In this document: positions 6,532-13,125 of the stretch, piece by piece
Layout: each line of letters begins with the position of its first letter
Position numbering within the stretch: the stretch's first letter is position 1
The notes under the pieces: generated by a model
Told to the model about the DNA's origin: nothing
Seen by the model: only the letters and a program-made list of their open reading frames with translations
Database searches by the model: none
Position numbers and translations under genes: made by a program
Source of the DNA: an uncultured Eubacteriales bacterium
GTDB taxonomy: Bacteria > Bacillota_A > Clostridia > Lachnospirales > Lachnospiraceae
Length of the DNA: 16,008 nucleotides
Assembly (NCBI GenBank): GCA_902803345.1
Contig: CADCPV010000403.1
Location: 1 to 16,008, forward strand
Direction: 5' to 3'

Positions 6532-7050
6532 TTATTTCTTCTTTCGCAGCTTCAGTTCTGTTTCGGTTCTTTCTTTCAGCCGCTCATCCATCAGCGAGGC
6601 TCTTTCTTTCAGAGGAATATCAAGATCTTCTTTTTCAAACACAGTCCTCAAATCATTCAGCGGCAGCAGATTGACGGCAAGGCAGAACAAAGTTTTCTTT
6701 CGACCATCGTTGTATTCCGCGAGAAGATGGTCAAGGATCTGTCGCTTTTCGATCTGTTCGGCATTATAGGCCTCTTCGCCTGTCCGCTTTATTTTTTCCA
6801 TGTCAGTTTTCTGGTTCCGATGCGTTATGAATGAGTCCCATTCATCGATGTGATCATATCGTTCACATGGATAAGCTGAACATTGGTAACAATATTCAGG
6901 ATTTCCATGTTCCAGACTGCATTTGGCAATGGGGCAGGACTGATTTCCGAATCCGCAGCCTCCGCAGTGTCCGGAAATATTCATTGGACAGAGCCTGCAG
7001 TTTAAGCCGCAGAGTGAAAAATATGGATTATTTCTTGTAAATCCTTTCAT
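6532..7050 (-). CDS. DUF3795 Cys-rich protein, long
   Basis: 172 aa, ATG at 7050 with AAGG about 7 bases upstream. Residues 10-65 form the DUF3795 Cys domain (FSLCGLNCRLCPMNISGHC, GGCGFGNQSCPIAKCSL, YCYQCSAYPCERY). A C-terminal helical part of about 100 residues is rich in Lys and Glu (DMEKIKRTGEEAYNAEQI to the KLRKKK end) and looks amphipathic or coiled. It is related to the 88-aa neighbour only in the Cys domain, so the pair may be an old duplication with divergence, or two independently gained paralogues. Metal binding is expected; role unknown. Confidence 0.85.
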   Translation of the reverse strand: MKGFTRNNPYFSLCGLNCRLCPMNISGHCGGCGFGNQSCPIAKCSLEHGNPEYCYQCSAYPCERYDHIDEWDSFITHRNQKTDMEKIKRTGEEAYNAEQIEKRQILDHLLAEYNDGRKKTLFCLAVNLLPLNDLRTVFEKEDLDIPLKERASLMDERLKERTETELKLRKKK

Positions 7051-7146
7051 AAAATACCTTATTTGATATCTTTCAAAATCGTTAATTTAGACATTTGCGA
7101 TCTCCACAAATTCACATTTGTTGAACACACTGACTGATTTTCCTGT

Positions 7147-7665
7147 CTATTTCCGAGGATCCCTGAGTGCATCGATTATCTGCATAACATCCGTTCCAAC
7201 ATCGTCCATATTTCTGAAAAAACCTCGGGCGGGAATAACAGACCAAAGCAGAATAAAGAAATTGATGAACAGGGCACTATAGAAAAGGGCCTTGATCAAG
7301 CCGGAAGCAATGATTCCAGAAGAAAGAAATGTCCTTCCGAATTTCAAAACCAGCAGTCCGGCAACAAGCAGGAGAGACATGACAGGTCCTCCGGAAAGCG
7401 TCATAACGAGCTGAGTTTTTGAATCGATCTTATTCTCAACAGGTTCAAAAAAACCGTCAATAACGATCATATTTACCGTCAAAGCCTTTGTCTTCAGCAG
7501 CTGTTTTCCCTGTCCTATCTGAATATTCCAGTTTCTGTCTCCTGTTGCGATCATGTAACCAAGAGCATGCCCGAATTCGTGTAAAAGTACAGATATCAGA
7601 GATAACGCCCAAAAAGCTGATATGAATATGACCGTTTTTGCCAGGAGCGTTATCAAATTGGACAT
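7147..7665 (-). CDS. M50-like membrane metalloprotease
   Basis: 172 aa. I chose the ATG at 7665 (AGGG about 9 bases upstream); longer frames start at 7695 or 7758 without ribosome sites. HEFGH at residues 29-33 lies inside a membrane helix (LSLISVLLHEFGHALGYMIA) and is the zinc-binding HExxH motif of site-2 (M50) proteases. Further membrane segments are LVMTLSGGPVMSLLLVAGLLVL and SALFINFFILLWSVIPARG. The last, followed by NMDDVGTD, sits where the family's N-P...DG third zinc ligand is expected. There is no PDZ domain. A short intramembrane protease; substrate unknown. Confidence 0.8.
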   Translation of the reverse strand: MSNLITLLAKTVIFISAFWALSLISVLLHEFGHALGYMIATGDRNWNIQIGQGKQLLKTKALTVNMIVIDGFFEPVENKIDSKTQLVMTLSGGPVMSLLLVAGLLVLKFGRTFLSSGIIASGLIKALFYSALFINFFILLWSVIPARGFFRNMDDVGTDVMQIIDALRDPRK

Positions 7666-7750
7666 GGATTTTTCCCTGCTAATTGCGATTTGCATTACAT
7701 ATATTTGCTGAAAATACTGACCATAAAGGAGCCTTTTGGTCTGGACTTCA

Positions 7751-8377
7751 TCAGTCAAGATTCAGGACGATAGCCGGCCTGACCGCTATGTTGCTGTCAC
7801 TGTTTTTTTCGAATGAATTCACAGGAAAGCCGTTGTCGTCAAAACTTCCGTCAGTATCTACAACGTAAACAAAATTCGGCATCGAAATACTGGGTGTTCG
7901 AACCCACCACCAGCAGGCGGAACCGTGATTCTTATCGACATAGGTGCCTTCTTCTATTGCCTTTTCGGTGGGAATGCAGATCCGCTCGTTTTCAGTTATG
8001 AAGTATTTCTCCACTTCTTCATCATTCAGGATAAATACTTTATCGAGGGTATCATTCGCTTCGGTCCGGAACGGGCCGTATTCTGCTTCTGAAAACACAT
8101 TTACAAGACGCTTCTTCTCTTCATCCGTAAAGGCTGTATCCAGAAACTCACCGTTCAGCCACGTGCGCAATGTACAGTTTTCCCAGGTGACGGGCCACCA
8201 TCCATTCTCGTCATATGCTTTTGCGGTTAAACCATATCTGCTGAGCAATTTTGCCGATTTCCCATCGGTTTCCAGGACGATCCATTCGATCGGTTCCGTG
8301 TCCGCAGAAAGATCACTTTTCTGCGGATATCTCCCGAAGCGGATCATATCGCCTTTCTTCAGATCTGACTTATCCAT
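7751..8377 (-). CDS. DUF6273-domain protein
   Basis: 208 aa from the ATG at 8377, which has GGAG 6 bases upstream; an ATG at 8389 is possible but weaker. The protein shows the DUF6273 layout: KKGDMIRFGRYPQ, then EPIEWIVLETDGKSAKLLSRYGLTAKAYDE, the hallmark TWENCTLRTWLNGEFLDTAF, DKVFILNDEEVEKYF, HGSACWWWVRTP and the ending NIAVRPAIVLNLD. This fold is related to lectin-like or formylglycine-type beta proteins and is usually fused to secretion signals. Here it is alone, without a signal peptide, so probably cytoplasmic. Function unknown; 35 bases downstream of the 149-aa gene. Confidence 0.85.
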   Translation of the reverse strand: MDKSDLKKGDMIRFGRYPQKSDLSADTEPIEWIVLETDGKSAKLLSRYGLTAKAYDENGWWPVTWENCTLRTWLNGEFLDTAFTDEEKKRLVNVFSEAEYGPFRTEANDTLDKVFILNDEEVEKYFITENERICIPTEKAIEEGTYVDKNHGSACWWWVRTPSISMPNFVYVVDTDGSFDDNGFPVNSFEKNSDSNIAVRPAIVLNLD

Positions 8378-8412
8378 CTCATTCTCCATAAGTTCCGAAT
8401 TTTTCGAACTGT

Positions 8413-8862
8413 TTACCCGTATGATACCGCGATGATCTCATCCTCGCTTGACGGCTGGCTTTTATTCATATATTGTCCCACAAGTTCGTACGGAACCACG
8501 CTGTAGGCTTGATCATAGTGGATATAACCGCTCAATGTCTCCAGAATCTCATCGATCATGGGATCATCATGCGCAAGATCGCGCCAGTAGTATCCCAATT
8601 CTTCTTCCCAGTATATGTATGAATGCTCGTCAAATTCAGGATCATCGTCTGCAGTCACTACCGGGACGATCATGTTCTTAATACTTTTCATACTGCCTTG
8701 ACTGTCGCAATAAAAGCGATACCCTGAATTGTAAGGGGCCGAAGGATAAATCTTCCTGAAAAGCTGAGACTCATGGATTTCGCTTGCCGTTTTCCCGGCC
8801 AGTAATGAAATTTCCAATCTTTTCAATTTTCTGATTCCAAAAATTCTGAGACACATTGACAT
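8413..8862 (-). CDS. hypothetical protein, 149 aa
   Basis: ATG at 8862 with AAAGGAG 9 bases upstream. There is a basic N-terminal part (IFGIRKLKRLEISLLAG), then an acidic, aromatic-rich part (DDDPEFDEHSYIYWEEELGYYWRDLAHDDP, IDEILETLSGYIHYDQAYSVVPYELVGQYM). It has no membrane segments and no motif I can name. Style resembles the acidic 162-aa protein at 3089-3577, but I see no convincing shared sequence. It is closely followed by the DUF6273 gene (35 bases), so probably co-transcribed. Confidence 0.7.
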   Translation of the reverse strand: MSMCLRIFGIRKLKRLEISLLAGKTASEIHESQLFRKIYPSAPYNSGYRFYCDSQGSMKSIKNMIVPVVTADDDPEFDEHSYIYWEEELGYYWRDLAHDDPMIDEILETLSGYIHYDQAYSVVPYELVGQYMNKSQPSSEDEIIAVSYG

Positions 8863-8975
8863 CGTCAGTTTCTCCTTTCAGTGAATTTGTTCAACAGCTC
8901 TTCTGCCTACAGTGATTTTTCAAGATCTCAAATAATAATGATTTGTCGTGCTGTCTCAGATTATTTTTATTTTGA

Positions 8976-9761
8976 TCATTTTTCTTCATCTGCTTCTTGA
9001 TGTTTGCGGAGTAATAAACCGCAGTAAAGAGCCAACGCTGTGTATGTTATGATCAGAATCACTAATGATACAGGTTCATAACGCATATTCCTGGTAAAGC
9101 AATAGGGCAGTGCACAGACATCGATCAGAGCATGCATAATGATCGGGATCCATATGTTATTTGTTTTTTTATAAATTGTCCCGAAATAGATTCCCATCCC
9201 GACCGTTGAAATAACTTTAAAAACGATCACTGCGATCCCCATCCCAAGCATACCGGGAATATGCCCCAATCCGAAAACAAGAGACGAAACGAGTATCGCG
9301 ATCACCGTTTTGTTTTCTTTACGATAAGCCAGTGACTCAACAATATTCAGAAACAAGCCTCGGACATAGAATTCTTCGACGATCGCTACCCCGACATAAT
9401 ACAGAATCCCCTCAATCAGAATTTTATAAACCGAGGGAGAATAATCAAACGGATAAAGCCCAATGAAAAATGCGATAAAGGACAGGATCCCGGCCACGAT
9501 TCCGGGCAGCCCATATCTCTTCAAGCCCTCGGCGAGTCCGTCAGACGTAAACCCGAACAGGTACGTTATCCTGAAAAACCGCAGCACGAGAAATGCAATG
9601 ATGCCGATCAGGCAGAAATTGATCATGAGAGGGATGATGACCGGATCTACATCGGCAATTCTTATTTTGAGCAGAACACAGGGGAGACCTGTGATATCCA
9701 TAAATGCAATGACAAGACATAATATCAGAAGAATAGTTATCGTTTTTTTATCCATTTCCAT
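8976..9761 (-). CDS. CPBP (CAAX) intramembrane metalloprotease
   Basis: 261 aa from the ATG at 9761 (ATG at 9755 or TTG at 9770 also possible; ribosome site weak). About eight hydrophobic segments. The CPBP signature is complete: EE-x-x-x-R in VEEFYVRGLF (E129, E130), F-x-x-x-H in LVFGLGHIPG (H167), and the third motif MHALIDV (H210). These residues are the expected active site of this Rce1-like glutamate-type membrane protease. In Bacillota such proteins often process or confer immunity to small peptides; that role is only a possibility here. It stands 113 bases from the 149-aa gene and is upstream of it. Confidence 0.9.
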   Translation of the reverse strand: MEMDKKTITILLILCLVIAFMDITGLPCVLLKIRIADVDPVIIPLMINFCLIGIIAFLVLRFFRITYLFGFTSDGLAEGLKRYGLPGIVAGILSFIAFFIGLYPFDYSPSVYKILIEGILYYVGVAIVEEFYVRGLFLNIVESLAYRKENKTVIAILVSSLVFGLGHIPGMLGMGIAVIVFKVISTVGMGIYFGTIYKKTNNIWIPIIMHALIDVCALPYCFTRNMRYEPVSLVILIITYTALALYCGLLLRKHQEADEEK

Positions 9762-9851
9762 CTGATCCAATCCATACCGAAGCTAATATCGATTTGTCGT
9801 TGCTTCACATCTGATTATAACAAGAGACACGGCTCAAAAGACGTTTTACGC

Positions 9852-9883
9852 TTAAAAAATAGAGTGGCCCGACCGGACCACTC
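9852..9883 (-). terminator. Rho-independent terminator after the His-rich gene
   Basis: On the minus strand GAGTGG (9883-9878) pairs with CCACTC (9867-9862), with partial pairing of the CCGGTCGG middle. ATTTTTTAAG follows immediately (9861-9852). It lies 33 bases beyond the stop of the small His-rich gene and ends its transcript, making that gene monocistronic. Confidence 0.8.
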
Positions 9884-9915
9884 CTGGAAATAAACACGAT
9901 ATCAGATGGCTGCTG

Positions 9916-10131
9916 TTACCATCTCCGACCATGACCCATCGGACCGTGACCCATGTGATGGTGATGATGGCACGGGCCATGGTGCATCATCGGGCCATAG
10001 GGGCGACCCATTCCCCAGCTGCCGAAGCCGCCGTAGGGATAGATCCGCGGGCGATAGTAACCATAGTACGGGCGGCTGAACAGCAGACCCACAGAAGACA
10101 GTACCAAAACGAATAAAATCAGTCCGAACAT
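9916..10131 (-). CDS. His-rich small membrane protein under a manganese riboswitch
   Basis: 71 aa. ATG at 10131 with a perfect AAAGGAG 6-7 bases upstream. Residues 1-18 (MFGLILFVLVLSSVGLLF) form one membrane helix or uncleaved signal anchor. The tail is Tyr/Gly/Pro-rich (YYGYYRPRIYPYGGFGSWG) and then His-rich (MMHHGPCHHHHHMGHGPMGHGRRW), with eleven His and one Cys. Such a tail would bind transition metals. The gene is preceded by a yybP-ykoY riboswitch with a terminator and followed by its own terminator, so it alone is the target. Inference: a metal-binding microprotein made when manganese is high. An overlapping frame (9902-10147) is a shadow. Confidence 0.8.
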   Translation of the reverse strand: MFGLILFVLVLSSVGLLFSRPYYGYYRPRIYPYGGFGSWGMGRPYGPMMHHGPCHHHHHMGHGPMGHGRRW

Positions 10132-10173
10132 TGTAAGCTCCTTTCACAGGTAATCCTGTACTAGTGCTGCCGT

Positions 10174-10220
10174 AATAAAAAACGAGGCTTTTATCACGAC
10201 GCTTGCCGTATAAAAGTCTC
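10174..10220 (-). terminator. riboswitch-controlled terminator hairpin
   Basis: On the minus strand GAG-A-CTTTTAT (10220 to 10210) pairs with ATAAAAG-C-CTC (10194 to 10184), with one internal mismatch. Further pairing of ACGGC with GTCGT follows near the loop, and TTTTTTATT comes directly after. The 5' arm is also the 3' strand of the aptamer's P1 helix, so aptamer and terminator are mutually exclusive. Ligand binding should allow transcription onward. Confidence 0.85.
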
Positions 10221-10306
10221 GCCTGTTATGCTTAGCCGGGTGATCATCGAATCACCGTACTGACGGCGGGGGCTCCGCTTTTCGCGGTTGGCTACTCCCT
10301 TCTTCA
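10206..10306 (-). promoter_or_regulatory. yybP-ykoY manganese riboswitch
   Basis: Minus-strand sequence follows the family layout. It opens GAAGAAGGGAGTAGCC, has a small hairpin (CCGC-GAAAA-GCGG), the internal GTCAGTACGGTGATTC segment, a second hairpin GTGAT..ATCAC followed by CCGGCTAAGCA, and the closing ACAGGCGAGACTTTT. GGGAGTAG and the GGCTAAGCA...GGCGAGACTTTT end are the family hallmarks. Known members sense Mn2+ and turn on metal exporters or tolerance genes. Here the aptamer precedes the His-rich small protein. Identification is by eye from remembered consensus, not a covariance search. Confidence 0.85.
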
Positions 10307-10312
10307 TTTAAG

Positions 10313-10341
10313 AGAATACACTTTTTAAAGCAGGATTTCAA
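10313..10341 (-). promoter_or_regulatory. sigma-A promoter of the riboswitch transcript
   Basis: On the minus strand TTGAAA (10341-10336) is followed by a 17-base spacer and TATTCT (10318-10313). Transcription should begin at about 10305, immediately at the 5' edge of the aptamer. Confidence 0.7.
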
Positions 10342-10383
10342 GTACTTACGGCCGTTCTAACATGATTCTTATAGATGATTCTG

Positions 10384-10653
10384 CTAATCATAGTCGAGGA
10401 AGTCTTCGGAAAAATCCAGGCTTTCCCCGTCAAAAGTGAAATCGGGTAAGGCTTCATCGCTGCCGCCAAAGGGGATCGGGATGAAGGCGACACCTTCAAA
10501 CGGCTCCGGCTCATCATCAAATTGCAGGGTGAGCCGGAAAATATGCAGATAATTTCCGGGTTCATCCTCCCTGTACCCATACGGCTCCAGAATGATCATG
10601 CCATTCATCAAATGGTCGGCGATCCAGCGTTCAAACTCGGGATTCTTTTTCAT
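10384..10653 (-). CDS. acidic hypothetical protein, 89 aa
   Basis: ATG at 10653 with AAAGGAG 6 bases upstream, so very likely expressed. The protein is small, soluble and strongly acidic: PEFERWIADHLMNGMIILEPYGYREDEPG, LHIFRLTLQFDDEPEPFEGVAF, then a tail FTFDGESLDFSEDFLDYD rich in Asp and Phe. The strand-rich middle suggests a small beta fold; no family is recognised. It stands alone, upstream of the riboswitch promoter; no terminator is evident after it. The acidic character is similar to several other unknown proteins of this island. Confidence 0.7.
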   Translation of the reverse strand: MKKNPEFERWIADHLMNGMIILEPYGYREDEPGNYLHIFRLTLQFDDEPEPFEGVAFIPIPFGGSDEALPDFTFDGESLDFSEDFLDYD

Positions 10654-10804
10654 GCGTAACTCCTTTCCAAATTCTATGAAAGCATTGTAAGGATCAAATC
10701 CGGATTTGAAACCGCTTTACCTTGGATTTTGATTTGTAAAATACAGTATACAACACGAAACGATCCGTTCACGGATCGCTTCATAAAAAGAAGGAGACCA
10801 GGAT

Positions 10805-11020
10805 ATGATTGAATCGGACATGCTTTTTCTCTGCAGGATCCTGTTTGAAGCAGTTATTTACGCTCAAAAAGGACAATATGTAAAAATAACTAGAATAATC
10901 TCAAACAATGTTGTGAAATCCCCTGCTACTTTATTAGATTATTCTCAATATTATAGTGTCAATCACACCGCAGCATGCTTTTTACCGCCTCCGATCCCTT
11001 TTTTTGAGCATAAACGGTAG
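10805..11020 (+). pseudogene. plus-strand ORF, apparently cut by the 41-bp repeat
   Basis: A 71-codon frame with a strong AAGGAG site 8 bases before the ATG at 10805, and a perfect CGATCCG-TTCA-CGGATCG hairpin (10761-10778) in the leader. Only the first 20 or so codons (MIESDMLFLCRILFEAVIYA) precede the repeat. From 10867 on, the frame reads through the 41-bp repeat and then antisense to the resolvase 3' end. The start region looks like a real gene and the rest does not, so I read it as a gene start cut off by element insertion. It could also be a genuine small gene. Confidence 0.45.
10867..10907 (+). repeat. 41-bp direct repeat, right copy (resolvase side)
   Basis: Identical to 2861-2901. 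Here it is followed by an inverted counterpart: TAGAATAATCTC (10891-10902) and TAGATTATTCTC (10935-10946). The next segment ends in TATAGTGTC (10952-10960), mirroring the GGACAATAT at the repeat's start. The GACA/TGTC ends and AT-rich arms resemble serine resolvase binding sites. It lies directly downstream of the resolvase stop codon (10963). Confidence 0.85.
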
Positions 11021-11547
11021 AAGGTATTCGGTTTCAGGCCGAGCCGCGCCATGGCTTCCCTGGCGGTAATCTTACCGCTGCGCCAGATCTTTACGACCTC
11101 ATCCCAGTTTTCCGGAACATCGATCGGCTTTCGACCCTTATAAACGCCTTCCCGCTTGGCGATGGCGATCCCCTCCCTGGTCCGTTCCAGAATATTGGTG
11201 CGCTCAAATTCGTTGATCGCGCCGATCATGGTGAGCATAAGCTTGCCGGTTGGTGTAGAGGAATCAATATTTTCCTTGTTGGAGACCAGGTGCACGCCTT
11301 TCTTCCCCAACAGATCAACGATCACCAGCAGATCGGCAGTGGAGCGGGCAAGCCGGGACAGATCATGAATGTGGATCGTGTCCCCCTCGCGGACGTATTC
11401 CAGCATCTCCTGGAGCTTCGGCCGGTTTGCATCCTTCCCGGATATCTTTTCCGTATACCAGCGCTCGATCCCGTATTTTTCCAACGCTTCGATCTGCCGT
11501 GCTTCGTTCTGCTCGACTGTGGAAACTCTCACATATGCTATGTTCAT
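10963..11547 (-). CDS. small serine resolvase/invertase
   Basis: 194 aa from the ATG at 11547 (GGAGAG a few bases upstream; the ATG at 11568 has no such site). The catalytic N-terminal domain is intact: IAYVRVSTVEQN with nucleophile Ser9, KISGKDANRPKLQEML, IHIHDLSRLARSTADL (the D-x-S-R-L-x-R motif), and the long helix GKLMLTMIGAINEFERTNILERTREGIAIAK. The C-terminus is a resolvase-type helix-turn-helix (SGKITAREAMARLGLKPNTFYRLC). It cuts and rejoins DNA at a short paired site via a phosphoserine link and would resolve cointegrates or invert DNA. Repeats on both sides are candidate target sites. Confidence 0.95.
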   Translation of the reverse strand: MNIAYVRVSTVEQNEARQIEALEKYGIERWYTEKISGKDANRPKLQEMLEYVREGDTIHIHDLSRLARSTADLLVIVDLLGKKGVHLVSNKENIDSSTPTGKLMLTMIGAINEFERTNILERTREGIAIAKREGVYKGRKPIDVPENWDEVVKIWRSGKITAREAMARLGLKPNTFYRLCSKKGIGGGKKHAAV

Positions 11548-11556
11548 AATCTCTCC

Positions 11557-11642
11557 AAAGTGTTTCAATAGGGTTTACCCTAAATAAAGTTCCGAATATT
11601 CCGGCTTTACGAGGAAGACATTCGATGAAAGTGTTTCAATAG
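11557..11642. promoter_or_regulatory. candidate resolvase recombination/operator region
   Basis: A 15-bp direct repeat, AAAGTGTTTCAATAG, occurs at 11557-11571 and 11628-11642, 71 bases apart, immediately upstream of the resolvase start. Between them, 11587-11609 forms an imperfect palindrome (AAAG..CCGAATATTCCGG..CTTT) centred on GAATATTC. This organisation, several spaced sites before a divergently placed resolvase gene, is what res sites usually look like. Functional assignment is inferred. Confidence 0.5.
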
Positions 11643-11781
11643 AGTCGGAAAACGAATTTTGAAATATTTCACCGAAAAACCACTCTAATGACATACTCAG
11701 AGTATAGCCCGGCACATCCTGTTTGAAACGGACTTCGTTTATCTCAGACAAAAAATTTTTGATGATTTCCGGAAGGAACAG

Positions 11782-11814
11782 AAAAAAAGATGCCGGCCTG
11801 CAAAAGCCGACATC
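11782..11814 (-). terminator. Rho-independent terminator of the element operon
   Basis: On the minus strand GATGTCGGC (11814-11806) pairs with GCCGGCATC (11797-11789) over 9 bp with one G-T pair, with an 8-base loop between. TTTTTTTC (11788-11781) follows. It lies 32 bases after the stop of the 63-aa gene and separates the Rep operon from the resolvase. Confidence 0.9.
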
Positions 11815-11845
11815 ATCTTATACAACCAGGCGTTATTTCCAGAAT

Positions 11846-12037
11846 CTATAAGACAGCCTTTTCCTTTTTGTATGCTTCCCGGAATCCTTCATCAAAAATA
11901 TCCGAGATATTTTTCCCATTCATCCATCTCAATATTGCAGCAGTCTCCTCTCTCTGGCTTTTTCTCACATGTTTTTCCACGAAAGCATTGATAGCTTCTT
12001 CATCGATATTAAATTGAGTCTGATTTTTATTTTCCAT
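11846..12037 (-). CDS. 63-aa helical accessory protein
   Basis: ATG at 12037, AAGGAG 6 bases upstream; the ribosome site lies inside the preceding 40-aa ORF and the two overlap by 11 bases. The protein is mostly charged and helical (FNIDEEAINAFVEKHVRKSQREETAAILRWMNGKNISDIFDEGFREAYKKEKAVL) with no membrane part and no family I know. Its place at the end of the rep-recombinase operon suggests an element-maintenance or regulatory role. A longer frame starting at 12187 merely reads over the 40-aa gene in another phase. Confidence 0.65.
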   Translation of the reverse strand: MENKNQTQFNIDEEAINAFVEKHVRKSQREETAAILRWMNGKNISDIFDEGFREAYKKEKAVL

Positions 12038-12149
12038 TAGATTCTCCTTCAGATGTGTTGTTGGCTCTTGCCGCAATCGCCGCAAGCAGATCAATAAACC
12101 GGTTGACCGGTCCGATAACTGGATATTCATCAAAATTGATTTTTTCCAT
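12027..12149 (-). CDS. 40-aa leader-like ORF (copy 1)
   Basis: ATG at 12149 with AAGGAGG about 5 bases upstream. The peptide begins MEKINFDEYPVIGPVNRFID and ends ARANNTSEGESNGK. It is clearly related to the 46-aa ORF at 15347-15487 (shared EYPVIG-x-VNRFIDL and AAR blocks). As there, its 3' end codes the ribosome site of the next gene (the EGE codons are GAAGGAGAA) and overlaps it. No known function; candidate leader peptide or small regulator. The 66-aa frame from 12227 is an over-long start. Confidence 0.7.
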   Translation of the reverse strand: MEKINFDEYPVIGPVNRFIDLLAAIAARANNTSEGESNGK

Positions 12150-12315
12150 ATCTTCCTCCTTAATCTTATTAATACAAATCCGGACAAAAATTGAAACGGA
12201 TTCTATAATTTTTTCAAAATTGCTCATTACAAATCTTTACATTTATGTGGTTTCATGCGAATATAAAGTAAAGATTGCGAAGAAAAACTATAAAAAGCTC
12301 CAAGAATAACAGTGA
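12150..12315. other. gap before the 40-aa ORF
   Basis: AT-rich 166 bases between the Rep stop and the 40-aa ORF. AAATCTTTAC (12231-12240) and GTAAAGATT (from about 12268) form a 9-bp inverted repeat. No gene; a separate promoter here is possible but not clear. Confidence 0.35.
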
Positions 12316-13125
12316 TTACCCGGGCTTTTTCCGCATTTCGATTCTGATGTAAAAGCCCCGTAAGAAATCAGATTGGAAGTATTCAGCCGCGTCTGTGATC
12401 TCATAATCAGGAAATGATTCTGCACAGTATTTGGTAGGATCAGCCGAAATTTCCGCAGTGGCTGTGGCATCATCATAGTCCCTGATATCAAATTTCTGAA
12501 TTTCAATATCCGGCGGAATGAGATTCCGTGAGCGGATATAGCGATGGTTTCCGTTATCGATGAATTGGAAGGTCTTGGTCATATACTCAATGATTCGGTC
12601 GAAATATGACTCGCCGATCCTGACACAATGAATGTTTCCATAGATCCAGGCTTTTCGAATATCTTCTCCTGCAGCTCCGGAGATAACCATGTGAAGGTGC
12701 GGACGAACCTCATCGCCTGATGAATTTCTGGTTTCAATGCAGCCGAGATATTTTACGATTCCCCCTGAGAGCATATTCAGCTTCTTGATGAAATAATGCT
12801 TCCGGTTCATTACAGCAGCCATATCAACCGGAGCATTCCGGAAGGTCAGCGTAACAAAAAAATCGCCGTCATGGAAATTGTTGTAAAACAGCAGCCGGCA
12901 GCTTTCTTTCCTGGTTTTCTCATTCCAGTTGACCTGACATTCCCTGGAAATTTGATTCCGGATCGATCTCGTTTGCGAATAATCCGCCCTGGCAGGATAA
13001 AAATGGAAGATCTGCTTTGATCCGGCACGAACTGTTTTCTGCCGCCAGTGACGGATGCCGGTGTTCAGAAGATTCGGCACATCTCCATCCCATTGCTTTT
13101 GAAAGTAAAGTCCAGCTTTGCTCAT
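12316..13125 (-). CDS. HUH rolling-circle replication initiator
   Basis: 269 aa, ATG at 13125 (weak AGGG site). Three Rep motifs appear in order: FFVTLTF at 89-95 (motif I), RPHLHMVIS with H143-L144-H145 (the metal-binding HUH motif), and IIEYMTKTF with Tyr181 (the nicking tyrosine, Y-x-x-K context). This order and size fit the phage G2P/ORF2-like replication proteins that nick the double-strand origin and link covalently to the 5' end. The N-terminal 80 residues are basic and probably bind DNA. The inverted repeats just upstream are candidate origin sequences. It marks the right part of the window as a replicating or mobilizable element. Confidence 0.8.
   Translation of the reverse strand: MSKAGLYFQKQWDGDVPNLLNTGIRHWRQKTVRAGSKQIFHFYPARADYSQTRSIRNQISRECQVNWNEKTRKESCRLLFYNNFHDGDFFVTLTFRNAPVDMAAVMNRKHYFIKKLNMLSGGIVKYLGCIETRNSSGDEVRPHLHMVISGAAGEDIRKAWIYGNIHCVRIGESYFDRIIEYMTKTFQFIDNGNHRYIRSRNLIPPDIEIQKFDIRDYDDATATAEISADPTKYCAESFPDYEITDAAEYFQSDFLRGFYIRIEMRKKPG

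Noticed and set aside
7051..8912. Inverted GTGAATTTGT boxes in two gaps
   Set aside because: Ten-base matches in AT-rich gaps are not significant in a window of this length.
3578..9800. Integron-type attC sites between the island genes
   Set aside because: Gaps are short and share no long repeats; only about 10-base matches (for example GATTTGTCGT at about 8940 and 9790) were found, which are expected by chance.
9902..10147. 81-aa minus-strand protein overlapping the His-rich gene
   Set aside because: It starts within the ribosome-site region of the real gene and reads it in another frame; the 71-aa frame has the perfect AAAGGAG site.
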